From positions 1 through 64,000 of the forward strand of contig CAYVTD010000008.1 in NCBI GenBank assembly GCA_964454445.1: a DNA stretch of 64,000 nt, in the 5' to 3' direction. Under the pieces are notes generated by a model that was given only the letters and a program-made list of their open reading frames with translations, was not told where the DNA came from and made no database searches. This stretch comes from CAYVTD01 sp964454445. Lineage in GTDB: Bacteria; Bacteroidota; Ignavibacteria; Kapaibacteriales; UBA2268. Shown one piece after another: positions 26,262 through 36,362 of the stretch. Made by a program: the position numbers and the translations under genes. Within the stretch, counting starts at the first letter, position 1, and each line of letters opens with the position of its first letter.

Positions 26262-27848
26262 ATGAATATTGAGTTAATAAACAAAAAAGAACTTGTTACA
26301 GAGTATAAAAAACTACTAAAAAAGTACGAAAATACCTCTGAAGTGTTAAATAGGTGTCGCTCGGAACTTAGCGAACGCATAAAAGAACTTCATTGCGTCT
26401 ATGGTATTTCCGAAATTACCAGCAAAGATACGGCTAGTGTTGGCAGCCTTTTACAAAACATTGTCGATTTGATTCCCCCAGCTATGCAATATCCAGAACA
26501 TACAGTGGCAAGAATCTCTTTTGAAAACAATTACTATATAACTGAAAACTTTCGCGAAACACAATGGCGACTATTCTCAGAAATAAAAACCATTGACAAC
26601 AAAGACGGTTTCGTAGAGGTATATTATTTAGACGAAATGCCTGAGGGAGATACTGGACCCTTCCTTAATTTCGAAAAAGATCTCATTCAGAGCATAGCCG
26701 ATGGAATTAGCAAAATCGTGGAAAGACATACTTTTTTCAATAATATGCTCGAACTCGAGAATTTCAATGCACGAATTATTTCTAATGTGCAAGAAGGTAT
26801 TTTCGTAACAGATCGCAGTTTCCGGTATATCGTTTGGAACAAGTTTATGCAAGATCTCTCCGGGCTTGCCTCCAGCGATGTCATTGGAAAACGACCAGAC
26901 GAGATATTCCAGCATGTCCTTCTCAATAACACGATGGCGAGAATGAAAGAAGCGATAAAAGGAAAGGTTATAACTACTAATGATGCTTACTACGACATAC
27001 ATCTTTCCGGGAAAAAAGGGTGGTATTCGGCTACTTACTGTCCACATATCTCTGCTGGAGGCGAAATTGTCGGTATCATTGGCACTATAAAAGAAATTAG
27101 TAAATACAAGGAATCGGAAGAAAATCTCCGCGACTCTCGCGAGAATCTCCGTGCTTTTGCCAGCCATTTGCAGACTATTCGCGAAGAAGAACGCACACTT
27201 ATTGCCCGTGAAATTCACGATGAATTTGGACAATCGCTAACTGCACTTAAGATTAATCTTTCATTGCTTTTACCTCAGATCGAGCAAGGAAGAAATGATG
27301 AAGTAAAAAGCGAAATTAACGAAATGCAAAAATTGCTCGATAATACTATAAAAAGGATGCGCAAGCTAATAACTGAATTACGCCCTGAGGTCCTCGACAA
27401 ATTGGGACTTCTCGAAGCAATAGAGCATCATCTCCGAGAGTTTTGCAGGCAGATTGGATTAAAATTCAATATAGTCAATAAAGTAGATACTATCAAACTC
27501 GACAATACAAAGCAATTAGCGGTATTTCGCATTTTTCAAGAATCACTTACTAACGTAGCCCGCCATTCACAAGCTACTCAAGTCGAAATAACACTTCAGA
27601 CAAATAATGCTTTATGCCAACAAAATAACGAAAATTCTGCTCCACATTATCCTTATGCTAATTGTTTCATTATGACAATAGAAGATAATGGTATCGGAAT
27701 GGACGAAACTATGATTAACAGCGAAAAATCATTTGGAATAATCGGTATGAGAGAAAGAGCTGCAGTTTGCTCAGGCAAAATACAAATAACTTCTGAAGTA
27801 GGTCGCGGAACAAAAGTAAAGGTAGAAATACATATGGACGAGGAATGA
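26262..27848 (+). CDS. PAS sensor histidine kinase, NarL-type (HisKA_3)
   Basis: A 528-residue cytosolic sensor kinase without obvious membrane segments. It has an N-terminal coiled coil (1-45), a GAF-like region (about 45-160), a PAS domain (about 166-285) and a second short coiled coil. The dimerisation domain has phospho-acceptor His319 in REIHDEFGQSL. The ATPase has the N-box QESLTNVARHS (426-436), EDNGIGM (474-480) and FGIIGMRER (491-499). A TAAATTTG -7 box is at 26214-26221. The fmt gene follows with overlap, and no response regulator is adjacent, so this is an orphan kinase. Confidence 0.93.
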   Translation: MNIELINKKELVTEYKKLLKKYENTSEVLNRCRSELSERIKELHCVYGISEITSKDTASVGSLLQNIVDLIPPAMQYPEHTVARISFENNYYITENFRETQWRLFSEIKTIDNKDGFVEVYYLDEMPEGDTGPFLNFEKDLIQSIADGISKIVERHTFFNNMLELENFNARIISNVQEGIFVTDRSFRYIVWNKFMQDLSGLASSDVIGKRPDEIFQHVLLNNTMARMKEAIKGKVITTNDAYYDIHLSGKKGWYSATYCPHISAGGEIVGIIGTIKEISKYKESEENLRDSRENLRAFASHLQTIREEERTLIAREIHDEFGQSLTALKINLSLLLPQIEQGRNDEVKSEINEMQKLLDNTIKRMRKLITELRPEVLDKLGLLEAIEHHLREFCRQIGLKFNIVNKVDTIKLDNTKQLAVFRIFQESLTNVARHSQATQVEITLQTNNALCQQNNENSAPHYPYANCFIMTIEDNGIGMDETMINSEKSFGIIGMRERAAVCSGKIQITSEVGRGTKVKVEIHMDEE

Positions 27849-27850
27849 CA

Positions 27851-28777
27851 ATGAAAGACTTAAGAATTGTCTTTATGGGGACGCCAGAATTTTCTCTACC
27901 CGCTCTGGAAAAAATACATCAACGTTTTGGCATTCAAGCTGTTGTTACCGTTCCCGACAAGCCTCAAGGCAGAGGAAAAAAGCTACAAGCTTCGCCTGTT
28001 AAATTAAAAGCACAGCAATTAGGCATTAAGATTTATCAGCCAGAAAAACTTAGCGAAGAATTTTTTCTTGACGAAATGAGAGTGCTACAGCCTGATATAT
28101 TTGTAGTTATCGCCTTTAGGATACTTCCTGCCGCATTATTTACCATACCAAAAATCGCATCTTTTAATGTTCATGCGAGCTTATTACCAAAATACCGCGG
28201 CGCAGCACCGATTAATTGGGCTATTATAAATGGAGAAAAGTTTACTGGTCTAACAACATTCATATTGCAAGAAAAGGTCGATACCGGCAACATTATCCTT
28301 CAAAGCTCCATGGAAATACCCGAAAACAGCACTGCCGGCGACCTTAGCGACATGTTAAAACAATTATCTGTCGATATTTCTTTTAACACTATTGAATTGC
28401 TTGCTTCTGGCAATTACAAGTTATTCCCTCAAGATAACAGCAAGACAAGCCCAGCTCCTAAAATCTTTCCCGAAGGCTGTCGCATTTCCTGGAATCTTCA
28501 TTCAAGAGATTTGCGCAATTTTATCAATGGTGTATCGCCTATGCCAGGCGCCTGGACTAGGTGGAACGACCTTCGATTAAAAATACTACGTTGCACTTAT
28601 TGCTCCTGTGGTAATGCAACACCAGGCACATTTATTATTGATAAAAACAAATTTATTATCTATGCAGTAAAAGGATATATCGAACCGTTAGAAATTCAGT
28701 TGCAAGGCAAGCGCCAAATGAAAACAAAAGATTTCTTGTTGGGTTATAGGGGAGAAAAAGAGGGGAAAATGGTATAA
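27851..28777 (+). CDS. fmt: Methionyl-tRNA formyltransferase
   Basis: Formylates initiator Met-tRNA with 10-formyl-THF. VFMGTPEFSLPALE at the N-terminus, VTVPDKPQGRGKK, and NVHASLLPKYRGAAPINWAI carry the folate and catalytic motifs; the C-terminal tRNA-binding domain holds SPMPGAWT. ATG at 27845 overlaps the kinase stop by 4 bases, but ATG at 27851 has GAGGA at ideal spacing and is chosen (308 residues). Coupled to the kinase. Confidence 0.96.
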   Translation: MKDLRIVFMGTPEFSLPALEKIHQRFGIQAVVTVPDKPQGRGKKLQASPVKLKAQQLGIKIYQPEKLSEEFFLDEMRVLQPDIFVVIAFRILPAALFTIPKIASFNVHASLLPKYRGAAPINWAIINGEKFTGLTTFILQEKVDTGNIILQSSMEIPENSTAGDLSDMLKQLSVDISFNTIELLASGNYKLFPQDNSKTSPAPKIFPEGCRISWNLHSRDLRNFINGVSPMPGAWTRWNDLRLKILRCTYCSCGNATPGTFIIDKNKFIIYAVKGYIEPLEIQLQGKRQMKTKDFLLGYRGEKEGKMV

Positions 28778-28786
28778 GTCATTATT

Positions 28787-29464
28787 TTAAAACTCGAACT
28801 CGAGCAACAAACTGTTTTCCTTTAGCCATTTTTCACTTTGCATATAATTGGGGTCAAATCGGGCTACGATATTCCAAAAACGCTGTGAATGATTCATCTC
28901 AAAGCGATGCGATAGTTCGTGGATAAGGATATAATCAATAACATATACTGGAGCTAGCAATAGTCGCCAATTGATGTTCAAATTGCCTTTTCTGCTGCAA
29001 GATCCCCATATTCTTTTAGCATTGCTAATTTTCAATTCGTTAAACTGAACTCCCATTTTCTTGGATAGGTCGATTGCTTTTTTTGTAAAAAGCCGCTTCG
29101 ACTGCTCCCAGTAAAAAAAACGAAACAAAAACGGAGCATTTTCCAAAGCACCTTCACTGATATAAAAACCTTCATCTGAAAATCTGAAAACTGGATTTTT
29201 TTCTTTATTTATTACAAGTTTTATTTGAAAGCCGAGATAATAAAAAACAGAACCATCTTCGTAGCTTGCCATTGGTTTATTATTCTCTTGTTCTTGAAAA
29301 TCTTTCGTCTTTTTTTCAATCCAGCTTCTTTTCTTTTCGACAATGCTTTCAATATCTTTCTGAGAAATACCTATTGGAGCTCTTACTGTAAGTTTAGCTC
29401 CTTTGCTAATCTGCAAGCTGATAGTTTTGCGTCTGCTTCTGATTATTCTATCGATTTTAATCAT
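28787..29464 (-). CDS. YgjP-like zinc metallopeptidase (M48/DUF45)
   Basis: A 225-residue protein with the N-terminal ISLQISKGAKLTVRAP and the zinc motif YILIHELSHRFEMNHSQRFW near residue 175, where His-Glu-x-x-His is followed by a third ligand region NHS. This fits the YgjP-like domain found as a stand-alone cytosolic metalloprotease. Downstream of DUF202 and mutS on the same strand (6-base gap). Confidence 0.85.
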   Translation of the reverse strand: MIKIDRIIRSRRKTISLQISKGAKLTVRAPIGISQKDIESIVEKKRSWIEKKTKDFQEQENNKPMASYEDGSVFYYLGFQIKLVINKEKNPVFRFSDEGFYISEGALENAPFLFRFFYWEQSKRLFTKKAIDLSKKMGVQFNELKISNAKRIWGSCSRKGNLNINWRLLLAPVYVIDYILIHELSHRFEMNHSQRFWNIVARFDPNYMQSEKWLKENSLLLEFEF

Positions 29465-29470
29465 ACTCTC

Positions 29471-29800
29471 TTACTCTTTTTTCCGGATAGCCTGATATTC
29501 GATGTTTCGTATGAGATCTTTCATCTTTATATATCTATAAGTGCCTAAAAATATAGTTATTACAGCACTTGGTATAAAAATCCAGCCGATTATCGTTAAA
29601 AAAGCCATGTGAAAAAACTTTATAAATGAAAAACCTGCAACAATCAGCGTAAGCGCCGTTCGCTGATAGGAAAGGAATGTCCTTTCGTTTGACAAAATTG
29701 ACCTTGCCGCGGCGAGCTGATCAACGGGAGGCAGCTCTTTTTCAATGAATTTTTGATATAAATTTTTTGCTATGCTCGGTGGTTTTGATACAATTCCCAT
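29471..29800 (-). CDS. DUF202 membrane protein
   Basis: A 109-residue protein with SNERTFLSYQRTALTLIVAG, the hallmark of DUF202/YidH, and two transmembrane segments in its second half (about 48-65 and 70-90). Function unknown in the family. Its ATG overlaps the mutS stop by one base (TAATG), so it is coupled to mutS, though a shared role is unlikely. Confidence 0.85.
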   Translation of the reverse strand: MGIVSKPPSIAKNLYQKFIEKELPPVDQLAAARSILSNERTFLSYQRTALTLIVAGFSFIKFFHMAFLTIIGWIFIPSAVITIFLGTYRYIKMKDLIRNIEYQAIRKKE

Positions 29801-32427
29801 TAGTTGCCTTTCGCTTCTTTACTAAGTTCAGATAAGATTTTTAGCGCATTTATCGGAGTTAAATTGTCTATGTCGATAGCTTTAATCTTTTCACGAAATT
29901 TGTCATCACGAAACTCAAAAATGGATAGCTGTTCGGGCGTTTCTGCTTTCTTTTTGGTTTTAATTGCCGAGATGTCGGGTGTCCTCGAAGTTGTTTCCTT
30001 GCCTGCTTTTTCCAAAGAATGCATTATTTCTGTTGCTCTATCGGTAACGCTATAAGGAATGCCTGCCATGCGAGCCACGTGAATACCAAAGGAATGATCG
30101 ATAGCACCAGGTCTTACATTATGCGAAAAAATCACTTGTCCGGAGGTCCTGATAACATCTACTTTGTAATTTGCTATTCTGTCGTATCGCTCTGCCATAT
30201 CGTTAAGTTCGTGATAATGAGTAGCAAATAACGTTTTAGCTCCGATATTGTTGTGAATATGCTCGGCAATAGCCCAAGCAATAGAAATGCCATCAAAAGT
30301 TGCTGTGCCTCTGCCTACTTCGTCCAATAAAATCAAGCTTTTCGATGTGGCATTGTTCATAATATTAGCTGCTTCTTGCATCTCGACAAGAAAAGTACTT
30401 TCTCCGGCAGTAATATTATCCTGAGCACCTACACGGGTAAATATCCGATCTATCAAACCAAACTTTGCGCGGATGGCTGGCACATAGCAGCCAATTTGAC
30501 CGAGAAGAACTATCAAAGCCACTTGACGTAAATAACAAGACTTGCCAGACATATTTGGTCCGGTTATGATTTGTATTTGTTCTGCTTTTGTGTCGAGAAG
30601 TGTCGAATTTGGAATGAATTTCTCACCGATCTGAAGCGATCGCTCCACAACAGGGTGCCTGCCGTCTTTTATTTCAATCGACTCAGAATCATCAATCTCC
30701 GGGCGGCAATAGCCATATTCTTTCGAGCATATTGCAAAACTAAGCAAGCAATCGAGCGTTGCTATTCTAAAAGCGTTTTCCTGCAAATCGGAAGTATTTT
30801 TTACAATTTCATTTTTTAATTTCGTAAACAGTTCGTTTTCCAACTCTGCTATCTTCTCTTCTGCATTTAAAATCTTCGATTCAATTTCTTTAAGCTCTGG
30901 TGTTGTATATCTTTCTGAATTGGCAAGCGTTTGCTTACGGTCGTAATAATCTGGAATTTTGTTCTTGTGAACATTAGTAATATCAATATAATAACCGAAA
31001 ACACTCGTAAAGCCGACTTTTAGCGAGGGAATGCCTGTGTTGTTGCGTTCTTGTTGTTGATAGTTTACAATCCACTTTTTGCCATTAACTTTTGCTTCGA
31101 TAAAAGAGTCAAGTTCTGGAGAGAAACCTTTTTTAAAAACGTTTCCTGAGCCAGTTTGCGCTCCCGGCTCGTCTAATAAAGCAGATTCAATCATTACCAC
31201 CATCGAGTTCAAGTTTTTCAAAGTTTTCGATAACGATAGCAAACTCGATACATCCGTTTCTTCTAATACCTGCTTAATAGCCGGAATTTTTTTTATACTA
31301 TCCTTCAAGCTCGAAACGTCACGCGGGTTTGCCTTGCCTGTGCAGATTTTTGAAGTTAGTCTTTCTATATCACCAATTTCAGCGAGATGCGCCTTAAGTG
31401 CTTTTCGTGTAGTTTCGCTCTCATAAAACACTTTCACAGCCTCGAGGCGGGCGTGTATCTGTTTTAATTTTCGCAATGGTCTCGACACCCATTTCTTAAT
31501 CAATCGCCCACCCATAGCTGTTGAAGTTTTGTCGAGAATTGATATCAATGTACCAGATTTTGTGTCGCCACTACTTGAGAAACTGATTTCCAGATTGCGC
31601 CGTGTCGCCATATCAAGCGTCATATACTCTGATGGATTGTAAACACTTATTTTCGTTAGCTGAGGCAGAAAGCTTTTTTGTGTTTCATTAATGTAATGAA
31701 GCACTGCACCAGCCGCCGAAATCCCTGCAGTGAAGGTTTCAATGCCAAAGCCCTTCAAATTTTGTGTCTTGAAATGTCCCAGAAGTGCTTCCCTGCCAAA
31801 TTGTTCGTCGAAGATCCATTCTTCCAACCCTGACAAGGGAATCGATTCTCCGATATTCTTTATAACTGAAGTAATTAAGCTCTTTTGTTGCTTGGAATAA
31901 ATGATTTCCGCAGGCGCCAAGCTTTGCAATATTTCAGCTAACAGGTTTTCTTCGACTTCTGCCGCAATAAACTCACCAGTGGAAATATCTGCCGAAGCAA
32001 TGCCCGCGATATTTTGCTTTTTATCTTTTGAAATAATAACAGCGCAAACATAGTTGTTACTTTTCGAGTCAAGAAGCTTGTCGTAGAGAGCCACCCCGGG
32101 CGTAACAACCTCCACAACATCACGTTTGACAATTCCGCGGGACATCTTGGGATCTTCGATTTGCTCGCAAACAGCTACACGATGTCCTGCACGCACTAAT
32201 TTCGGTAGATAATTATCAAGTTGATGGTGAGGAAAACCTGCAAGGGGCATCTCGTTTGGAGAACCACTGTGTCGTTTCGTAAGTGTCAGCCCGCAAACCT
32301 GAGCCGTTATCACTGCATCTTCGTTAAAAGTTTCAAAAAAATCGCCTAAACGATATAACAATATCGTCCCGGGATATTTCTTCTTTATCTGACCATACTG
32401 CCTGTTAAGCGGCGTTTCTTTGCCCAT
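29800..32427 (-). CDS. mutS: DNA mismatch repair protein MutS
   Basis: Recognises mismatches and starts repair. 875 residues, full length. The N-terminal mismatch-binding motif is GDFFETF (usual FYE). The core/clamp domains are complete, and the ATPase has Walker A GPNMSGKS (623-630), then ILLDEVGRGTATFDGISIAWA and FATHYHEL. The tail resembles the dimerisation region. MutL is not in the window. Confidence 0.97.
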   Translation of the reverse strand: MGKETPLNRQYGQIKKKYPGTILLYRLGDFFETFNEDAVITAQVCGLTLTKRHSGSPNEMPLAGFPHHQLDNYLPKLVRAGHRVAVCEQIEDPKMSRGIVKRDVVEVVTPGVALYDKLLDSKSNNYVCAVIISKDKKQNIAGIASADISTGEFIAAEVEENLLAEILQSLAPAEIIYSKQQKSLITSVIKNIGESIPLSGLEEWIFDEQFGREALLGHFKTQNLKGFGIETFTAGISAAGAVLHYINETQKSFLPQLTKISVYNPSEYMTLDMATRRNLEISFSSSGDTKSGTLISILDKTSTAMGGRLIKKWVSRPLRKLKQIHARLEAVKVFYESETTRKALKAHLAEIGDIERLTSKICTGKANPRDVSSLKDSIKKIPAIKQVLEETDVSSLLSLSKTLKNLNSMVVMIESALLDEPGAQTGSGNVFKKGFSPELDSFIEAKVNGKKWIVNYQQQERNNTGIPSLKVGFTSVFGYYIDITNVHKNKIPDYYDRKQTLANSERYTTPELKEIESKILNAEEKIAELENELFTKLKNEIVKNTSDLQENAFRIATLDCLLSFAICSKEYGYCRPEIDDSESIEIKDGRHPVVERSLQIGEKFIPNSTLLDTKAEQIQIITGPNMSGKSCYLRQVALIVLLGQIGCYVPAIRAKFGLIDRIFTRVGAQDNITAGESTFLVEMQEAANIMNNATSKSLILLDEVGRGTATFDGISIAWAIAEHIHNNIGAKTLFATHYHELNDMAERYDRIANYKVDVIRTSGQVIFSHNVRPGAIDHSFGIHVARMAGIPYSVTDRATEIMHSLEKAGKETTSRTPDISAIKTKKKAETPEQLSIFEFRDDKFREKIKAIDIDNLTPINALKILSELSKEAKGN

Positions 32428-32674
32428 TTATTTCAACGTTATTTTTGTTTTCTATTTGTTTAGCTATTATAAAAATAGTTAATTTACAATTATTTGCCAA
32501 ATATCGCTACTTGAAAAATCTCTTATTCTCCAAAAATCTTCTTCCAAAATCCATATCGCCTTTCTTTTACCAAGTAAATATATTCTTAATAATTTACAAC
32601 ATAATTTACAGAAATATTTTTTCCCAATATTTATCCTTTTAAAAGCCAAATTCTGAGGAATATTTTTGATTTTA

Positions 32675-32703
32675 TTGCTAATAATTCAGTAATTTTATAT
32701 TTG
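32675..32703 (+). promoter_or_regulatory. Promoter of the Omp28-like secreted protein
   Basis: TTG (32675-32677), 18 bases, then TATATTTG (32696-32703) match the -33/-7 form. AAGGAG is at 32763-32768, before the ATG at 32776. The rest of the 348-base gap after mutS (32428-32775) is AT-rich with nothing else recognised. Confidence 0.45.
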
Positions 32704-32775
32704 TTATTACTAATTATTTTTAATATAAAAGTTTTTGTTTTTTTCAATTGTAATATTTTTATAAGGAGTTCATTT

Positions 32776-34770
32776 ATGTACCGTATGTTTACTACTTTCA
32801 TTGCTGTTTTGTCTTTGGTTTCCTTAATGTTTACACCATTTAAACTATCAGCGGGCAACGAAATGCTTCCTGCACCAAAGAATATCAAATCAGCCTTCTC
32901 TGCCAAATCCAATACCCAAGTTATTACATCACATTTTACGGAAAAAGCTTCCGACAAATTGTTATCTAATAACACTTATTATTTCGAAGATTTCAACAAA
33001 CCAACTTCTCCATCAGATATAACCACGTATGATATCGATGGACTCAAGCCTGTCTATAATAATTGGAATGATGCGCCTTGGGTTCTCTATCTTATGGATG
33101 AAGCAACAAAAGATTATGATATGATTAGCACATCTTATTATAATCCTGCTGGACAAGCAGATGATTGGCTTATTACACCAAAAATCACCATCGGTGAAGA
33201 CGCTTATTTATCTTGGGAAGCTAATTCCTGGTATCCTGGAAGACAAGATGGATATGAAGTTAGAGTTTCCACTACTGGGGCAGATGTCGCTGATTTCGAC
33301 AAAGTACTTTTCTCCACCTCAGCCGAAAATGTTGATCCTACCCTAAGATTTGTTGATCTTTCAGCTGCAGGCATAAAGGATCAAGATATTTATATTGCTT
33401 TCAGGAATAATTCTTACGACAAATATGTCCTCTCTATTGACAATATTGCCGTTTACAAACCGGACACTTATGATGTTCAAATGCTCAGCATTACACTTCC
33501 TAAATATATGCCTGTTCCAGGATCGCCTTATACTATCAACGGCACTTTCCGCAATATGGGAACAGAAACAATTACCAACTTTACATTATTATATACCGAT
33601 AACGGCGGCGAGCCTGTTGAATGTCAAATTACTGATGTTAATATTCCATTACATACAACTTTTGATTTTTCACATTCTATAGATTGGACTACTGACCAGG
33701 CCGGAGAGCACAATATCAAGGTATGGGTATCAAAGATTAACGGTAATAACGACCAGTTCCCCGGAAACGATGCTTTGTCGGGTGTTGTGCTTGCTTATGA
33801 TGTAGAAAAGACCTTTAAACGCTATCCTATGATTGAATGCTTTACTTCTGCTACTTGTCCCCCATGCAATCCTGGTAATGTCGTCGTGGATAATATTTTA
33901 AAAAAGCACCCGGGAGATTACGTCATTGCAAAATACCAAATGAATTGGCCCGGTAATGGCGATATATACTTCAACACAGATGGGAATATACGCAGAAACT
34001 ATTATGCAATAGAAGGCGTTCCTACTATGTTTGTTGATGGGATGCTTGGCATCAATTCCAATGCATTTACGGATCAAATGTTCCTTGATGCTCAATCTTC
34101 TCCAGCTTTTTTGAAATTGGAAGCCAATTATTCAGTTACAGACAAAACTGTTAATATCAATGCCAGCATTTTGTCTAAGATTGCTATTAATAAAAATGAT
34201 ATGGTTCTCCATTGTGCTATCTTGGAAGGCACTACTTATAAAAACGTTGCAACAAATGGAGAGACCGAATTTCACTATGTTGAAAAAGCTATGGTTCCTT
34301 CAGGAGCAGGCACACCCATAAAACCATTGGCTGCAGACGAAAAACAAGAGTTCAGCTTGACATACATATTCCCTGAAAACAATACTGTTGAAGAATTTGA
34401 TGACTTATTTGTTGCTGTATTTCTACAGAATCGCACTACAAAAGAAGTATATAACGCAACATTTGCCGTCAAAGAGGCAGCAGGTGTTTATGATAAAAAT
34501 AGCAGTGGAAGCGGTATTGTCCGCGTTTTCCCAAATCCAGCCACACAAATGTTGAACTTGGATTATCTTGTAAACACTTCGTCTACTAATGTTAAGTTAA
34601 TGGTTTATAATTTGAACGGCGAATTAGTTCTCGAGAATAACTTGGGCGCAAAATCGGAAGGTATTTATTCGCAACCTGTAAACATTTCCAAACTCACTTC
34701 AGGCGATTATTTACTTGAATTGCACATCGACGCAGAAACATTTATAAATAAATTATCTGTAGTTAGATAA
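32776..34770 (+). CDS. Type IX secreted Omp28/thioredoxin-like multidomain protein
   Basis: 664 residues from the ATG at 32776, which has AAGGAG upstream. There is a signal peptide (FIAVLSLVSLMFTPFKLSAG), a choice-of-anchor (cleaved-adhesin) jelly-roll (about 70-225), and a CARDB-like segment (about 235-345). An Omp28-related thioredoxin-like domain follows, with MIECFTSATCPPC (CPPC at 361-364) and GVPTMFVDG. The type IX sorting domain runs from VRVFPNPATQMLNLDY to KLSVVR. The CPPC suggests surface thiol redox activity. A strong terminator follows. No partner gene adjacent. Confidence 0.85.
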   Translation: MYRMFTTFIAVLSLVSLMFTPFKLSAGNEMLPAPKNIKSAFSAKSNTQVITSHFTEKASDKLLSNNTYYFEDFNKPTSPSDITTYDIDGLKPVYNNWNDAPWVLYLMDEATKDYDMISTSYYNPAGQADDWLITPKITIGEDAYLSWEANSWYPGRQDGYEVRVSTTGADVADFDKVLFSTSAENVDPTLRFVDLSAAGIKDQDIYIAFRNNSYDKYVLSIDNIAVYKPDTYDVQMLSITLPKYMPVPGSPYTINGTFRNMGTETITNFTLLYTDNGGEPVECQITDVNIPLHTTFDFSHSIDWTTDQAGEHNIKVWVSKINGNNDQFPGNDALSGVVLAYDVEKTFKRYPMIECFTSATCPPCNPGNVVVDNILKKHPGDYVIAKYQMNWPGNGDIYFNTDGNIRRNYYAIEGVPTMFVDGMLGINSNAFTDQMFLDAQSSPAFLKLEANYSVTDKTVNINASILSKIAINKNDMVLHCAILEGTTYKNVATNGETEFHYVEKAMVPSGAGTPIKPLAADEKQEFSLTYIFPENNTVEEFDDLFVAVFLQNRTTKEVYNATFAVKEAAGVYDKNSSGSGIVRVFPNPATQMLNLDYLVNTSSTNVKLMVYNLNGELVLENNLGAKSEGIYSQPVNISKLTSGDYLLELHIDAETFINKLSVVR

Positions 34771-34801
34771 AAGAAAAGAAAAACGACTTTTCTAATGGAA
34801 A

Positions 34802-34833
34802 GGGAGCTGTCTGACAAGGGCAGCTCCTTTTTT
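34802..34833 (+). terminator. Intrinsic terminator of the Omp28-like gene
   Basis: GGAGCTG (34803-34809) pairs with CAGCTCC (34821-34827), followed by six T. Confidence 0.85.
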
Positions 34834-34894
34834 GATTAATAATGCATAAACTTTTTGACACTGGTTGTAAAGAAGCATTAAATTTTTCTATGGA

Positions 34895-35494
34895 TTATTG
34901 AAAATCAAAAGTAATTTGGTTTAATATCATTTGAATTCTTTTTTCTGAAATTGTTTTATAATCCTCATTGATTTCGTAACCAATAAAACTCCTATTAGAT
35001 TTCAAAGCGGAGATAGCTGTCGTTCCACTTCCAAGAAATGGGTCGAGAATAATATCATTTTTAAAAGAATATAATTGAATTAATCGATACGGTAATTCTT
35101 CAGGAAAAGGAGCTGGATGGTTTACTTTCTTTGCTGATTCGGGATTCATTGTCCAAATGGATTTTGTCCATTCCATAAATTGTTCTTTTGTAATTGTATT
35201 TTCTTTGCCTTTAGCTTTTCTTTGATAATCACCTTTGGAAAAGATTAATATATATTCGTGTACATCCCTCAAAACAGGATTAGAAGCTGATTGCCAACTA
35301 CCCCATGCCATGGATACACCTGCACCCGCTCCCTTATTCCAAATAATTTCTCCTCTCATATTATAACCAATATCTAACATAATCTGAGAAACATAATCAC
35401 TTAGAGGTATATAAGGTTTTCTACCTACGTTAGCAATATTAATACAAGCTCTGCCACCGGTAACAAGAACACGATATGTTTCATTGACGACAAA
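34895..35494 (-). pseudogene. DNA methyltransferase, C-terminal fragment
   Basis: The frame is open for 200 codons from 35494. It has the second half of a beta-class adenine/cytosine-N4 DNA methyltransferase: ETYRVLVTGGRACINIANVG, GEIIWNKGAG, PAPFPEELPYRLIQLYS, and the SAM-binding DPFLGSGTTAISALK with GYEINEDY. The catalytic SPPY segment and start are gone; a stop codon and the HNH gene end lie just upstream (18 bases). The first ATG in frame is at 35380. It would be the partner modification enzyme of the nucleases upstream, but is not functional alone. Confidence 0.85.
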
Positions 35495-35511
35495 TTAGAA
35501 CTAATTTGATC

Positions 35512-36360
35512 CTAAAAATGAACATATTTATAAAATTTTGAAACATTTTTTGACAAAACAGCTTGATTAACAAGGAATTCCTTTTTATTGAAATATACTT
35601 TTGTAAGCCAGCCATTATCAAATTTTTCTTCAACATTAGCAAATGTAAATTGTTTATGACAATTTGCACAAACCATTAAAATATTTTTAGGATGGTTGCC
35701 TATTTTAGGATCGATATGATGTAATTCAAAATATGGTCTATTATCTTGCTTTAAAAACCAGAAGTCACAAACTTGACAGTGTCCTTTATAAATATTATTA
35801 AATAAAATCCTTAAATTAGCAGGTACTATTTCTTTTGCAGTTACCTGATTTTTTATTACTTGTTTTATTTCTATGTAATCAATATTTGATAATCTAAATA
35901 ATTCATTCGAGGAAGCTTTTTCGATTTCAATTTGGTTTAAATCGGCCAATTGATTAATATTTATGATAGCATTACCTTCATCCTCGGTTTTATCAAATTC
36001 CTCTTCGATAGATTGATTTCGGTTAATATAAAGTGTTTCTGGTATTAATTTGTAAATTAAGTTCTGTTTATCAATAGATTGGATAACAATTTCATCATCG
36101 ACTTGTAGGTTATTATTCCGATACCATTCTGATAAGCCATAAATTCTTGCTTCTCTATTCTTTTCAGAAATAATAAACTTTTTTGTTTGTAAAATTGTTA
36201 AATTATCAAAGTAAACATTGATATCACAGGTTTTATCTGGGAATAAATTTATTAAAGAAGTGGGTATTGCCAACAAACCATAATTTAACCTGCTTTGAGT
36301 CATTTTAATTGTATGGTAATTAAAGTTTATTGAACTGTTTAGAGTTAGTATATTATTCAT
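35512..36360 (-). CDS. HNH endonuclease with an N-terminal B3/EcoRII-N-like region
   Basis: 282 residues. The C-terminal third is an HNH domain: CQVCDFWFLKQDNRPYF, then ELHHIDPKIGNHPKNILMVC and ANCHKQF, with two Cys pairs for zinc and the HH and N catalytic residues. Residues 20-110 (beta-rich; ARIYGLSEWYRNNN, QVDDEIVIQS) resemble DNA-binding pseudobarrels of the B3/EcoRII-N type. The gene lies 2 bases after the zinc-ribbon gene in the restriction operon. Probable restriction nuclease; the site is unknown. Confidence 0.75.
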   Translation of the reverse strand: MNNILTLNSSINFNYHTIKMTQSRLNYGLLAIPTSLINLFPDKTCDINVYFDNLTILQTKKFIISEKNREARIYGLSEWYRNNNLQVDDEIVIQSIDKQNLIYKLIPETLYINRNQSIEEEFDKTEDEGNAIININQLADLNQIEIEKASSNELFRLSNIDYIEIKQVIKNQVTAKEIVPANLRILFNNIYKGHCQVCDFWFLKQDNRPYFELHHIDPKIGNHPKNILMVCANCHKQFTFANVEEKFDNGWLTKVYFNKKEFLVNQAVLSKNVSKFYKYVHF

Positions 36361-36362
36361 CG

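Noticed and set aside
26628..27233. Minus-strand frame of 201 codons inside the kinase gene
   Set aside because: It runs opposite to the PAS/HisKA coding frame, which has clear motifs; the antisense frame has none.
32631..32975. Minus-strand frame of 114 codons upstream of the Omp28-like gene
   Set aside because: It overlaps the promoter and signal peptide of a well-supported plus-strand gene.
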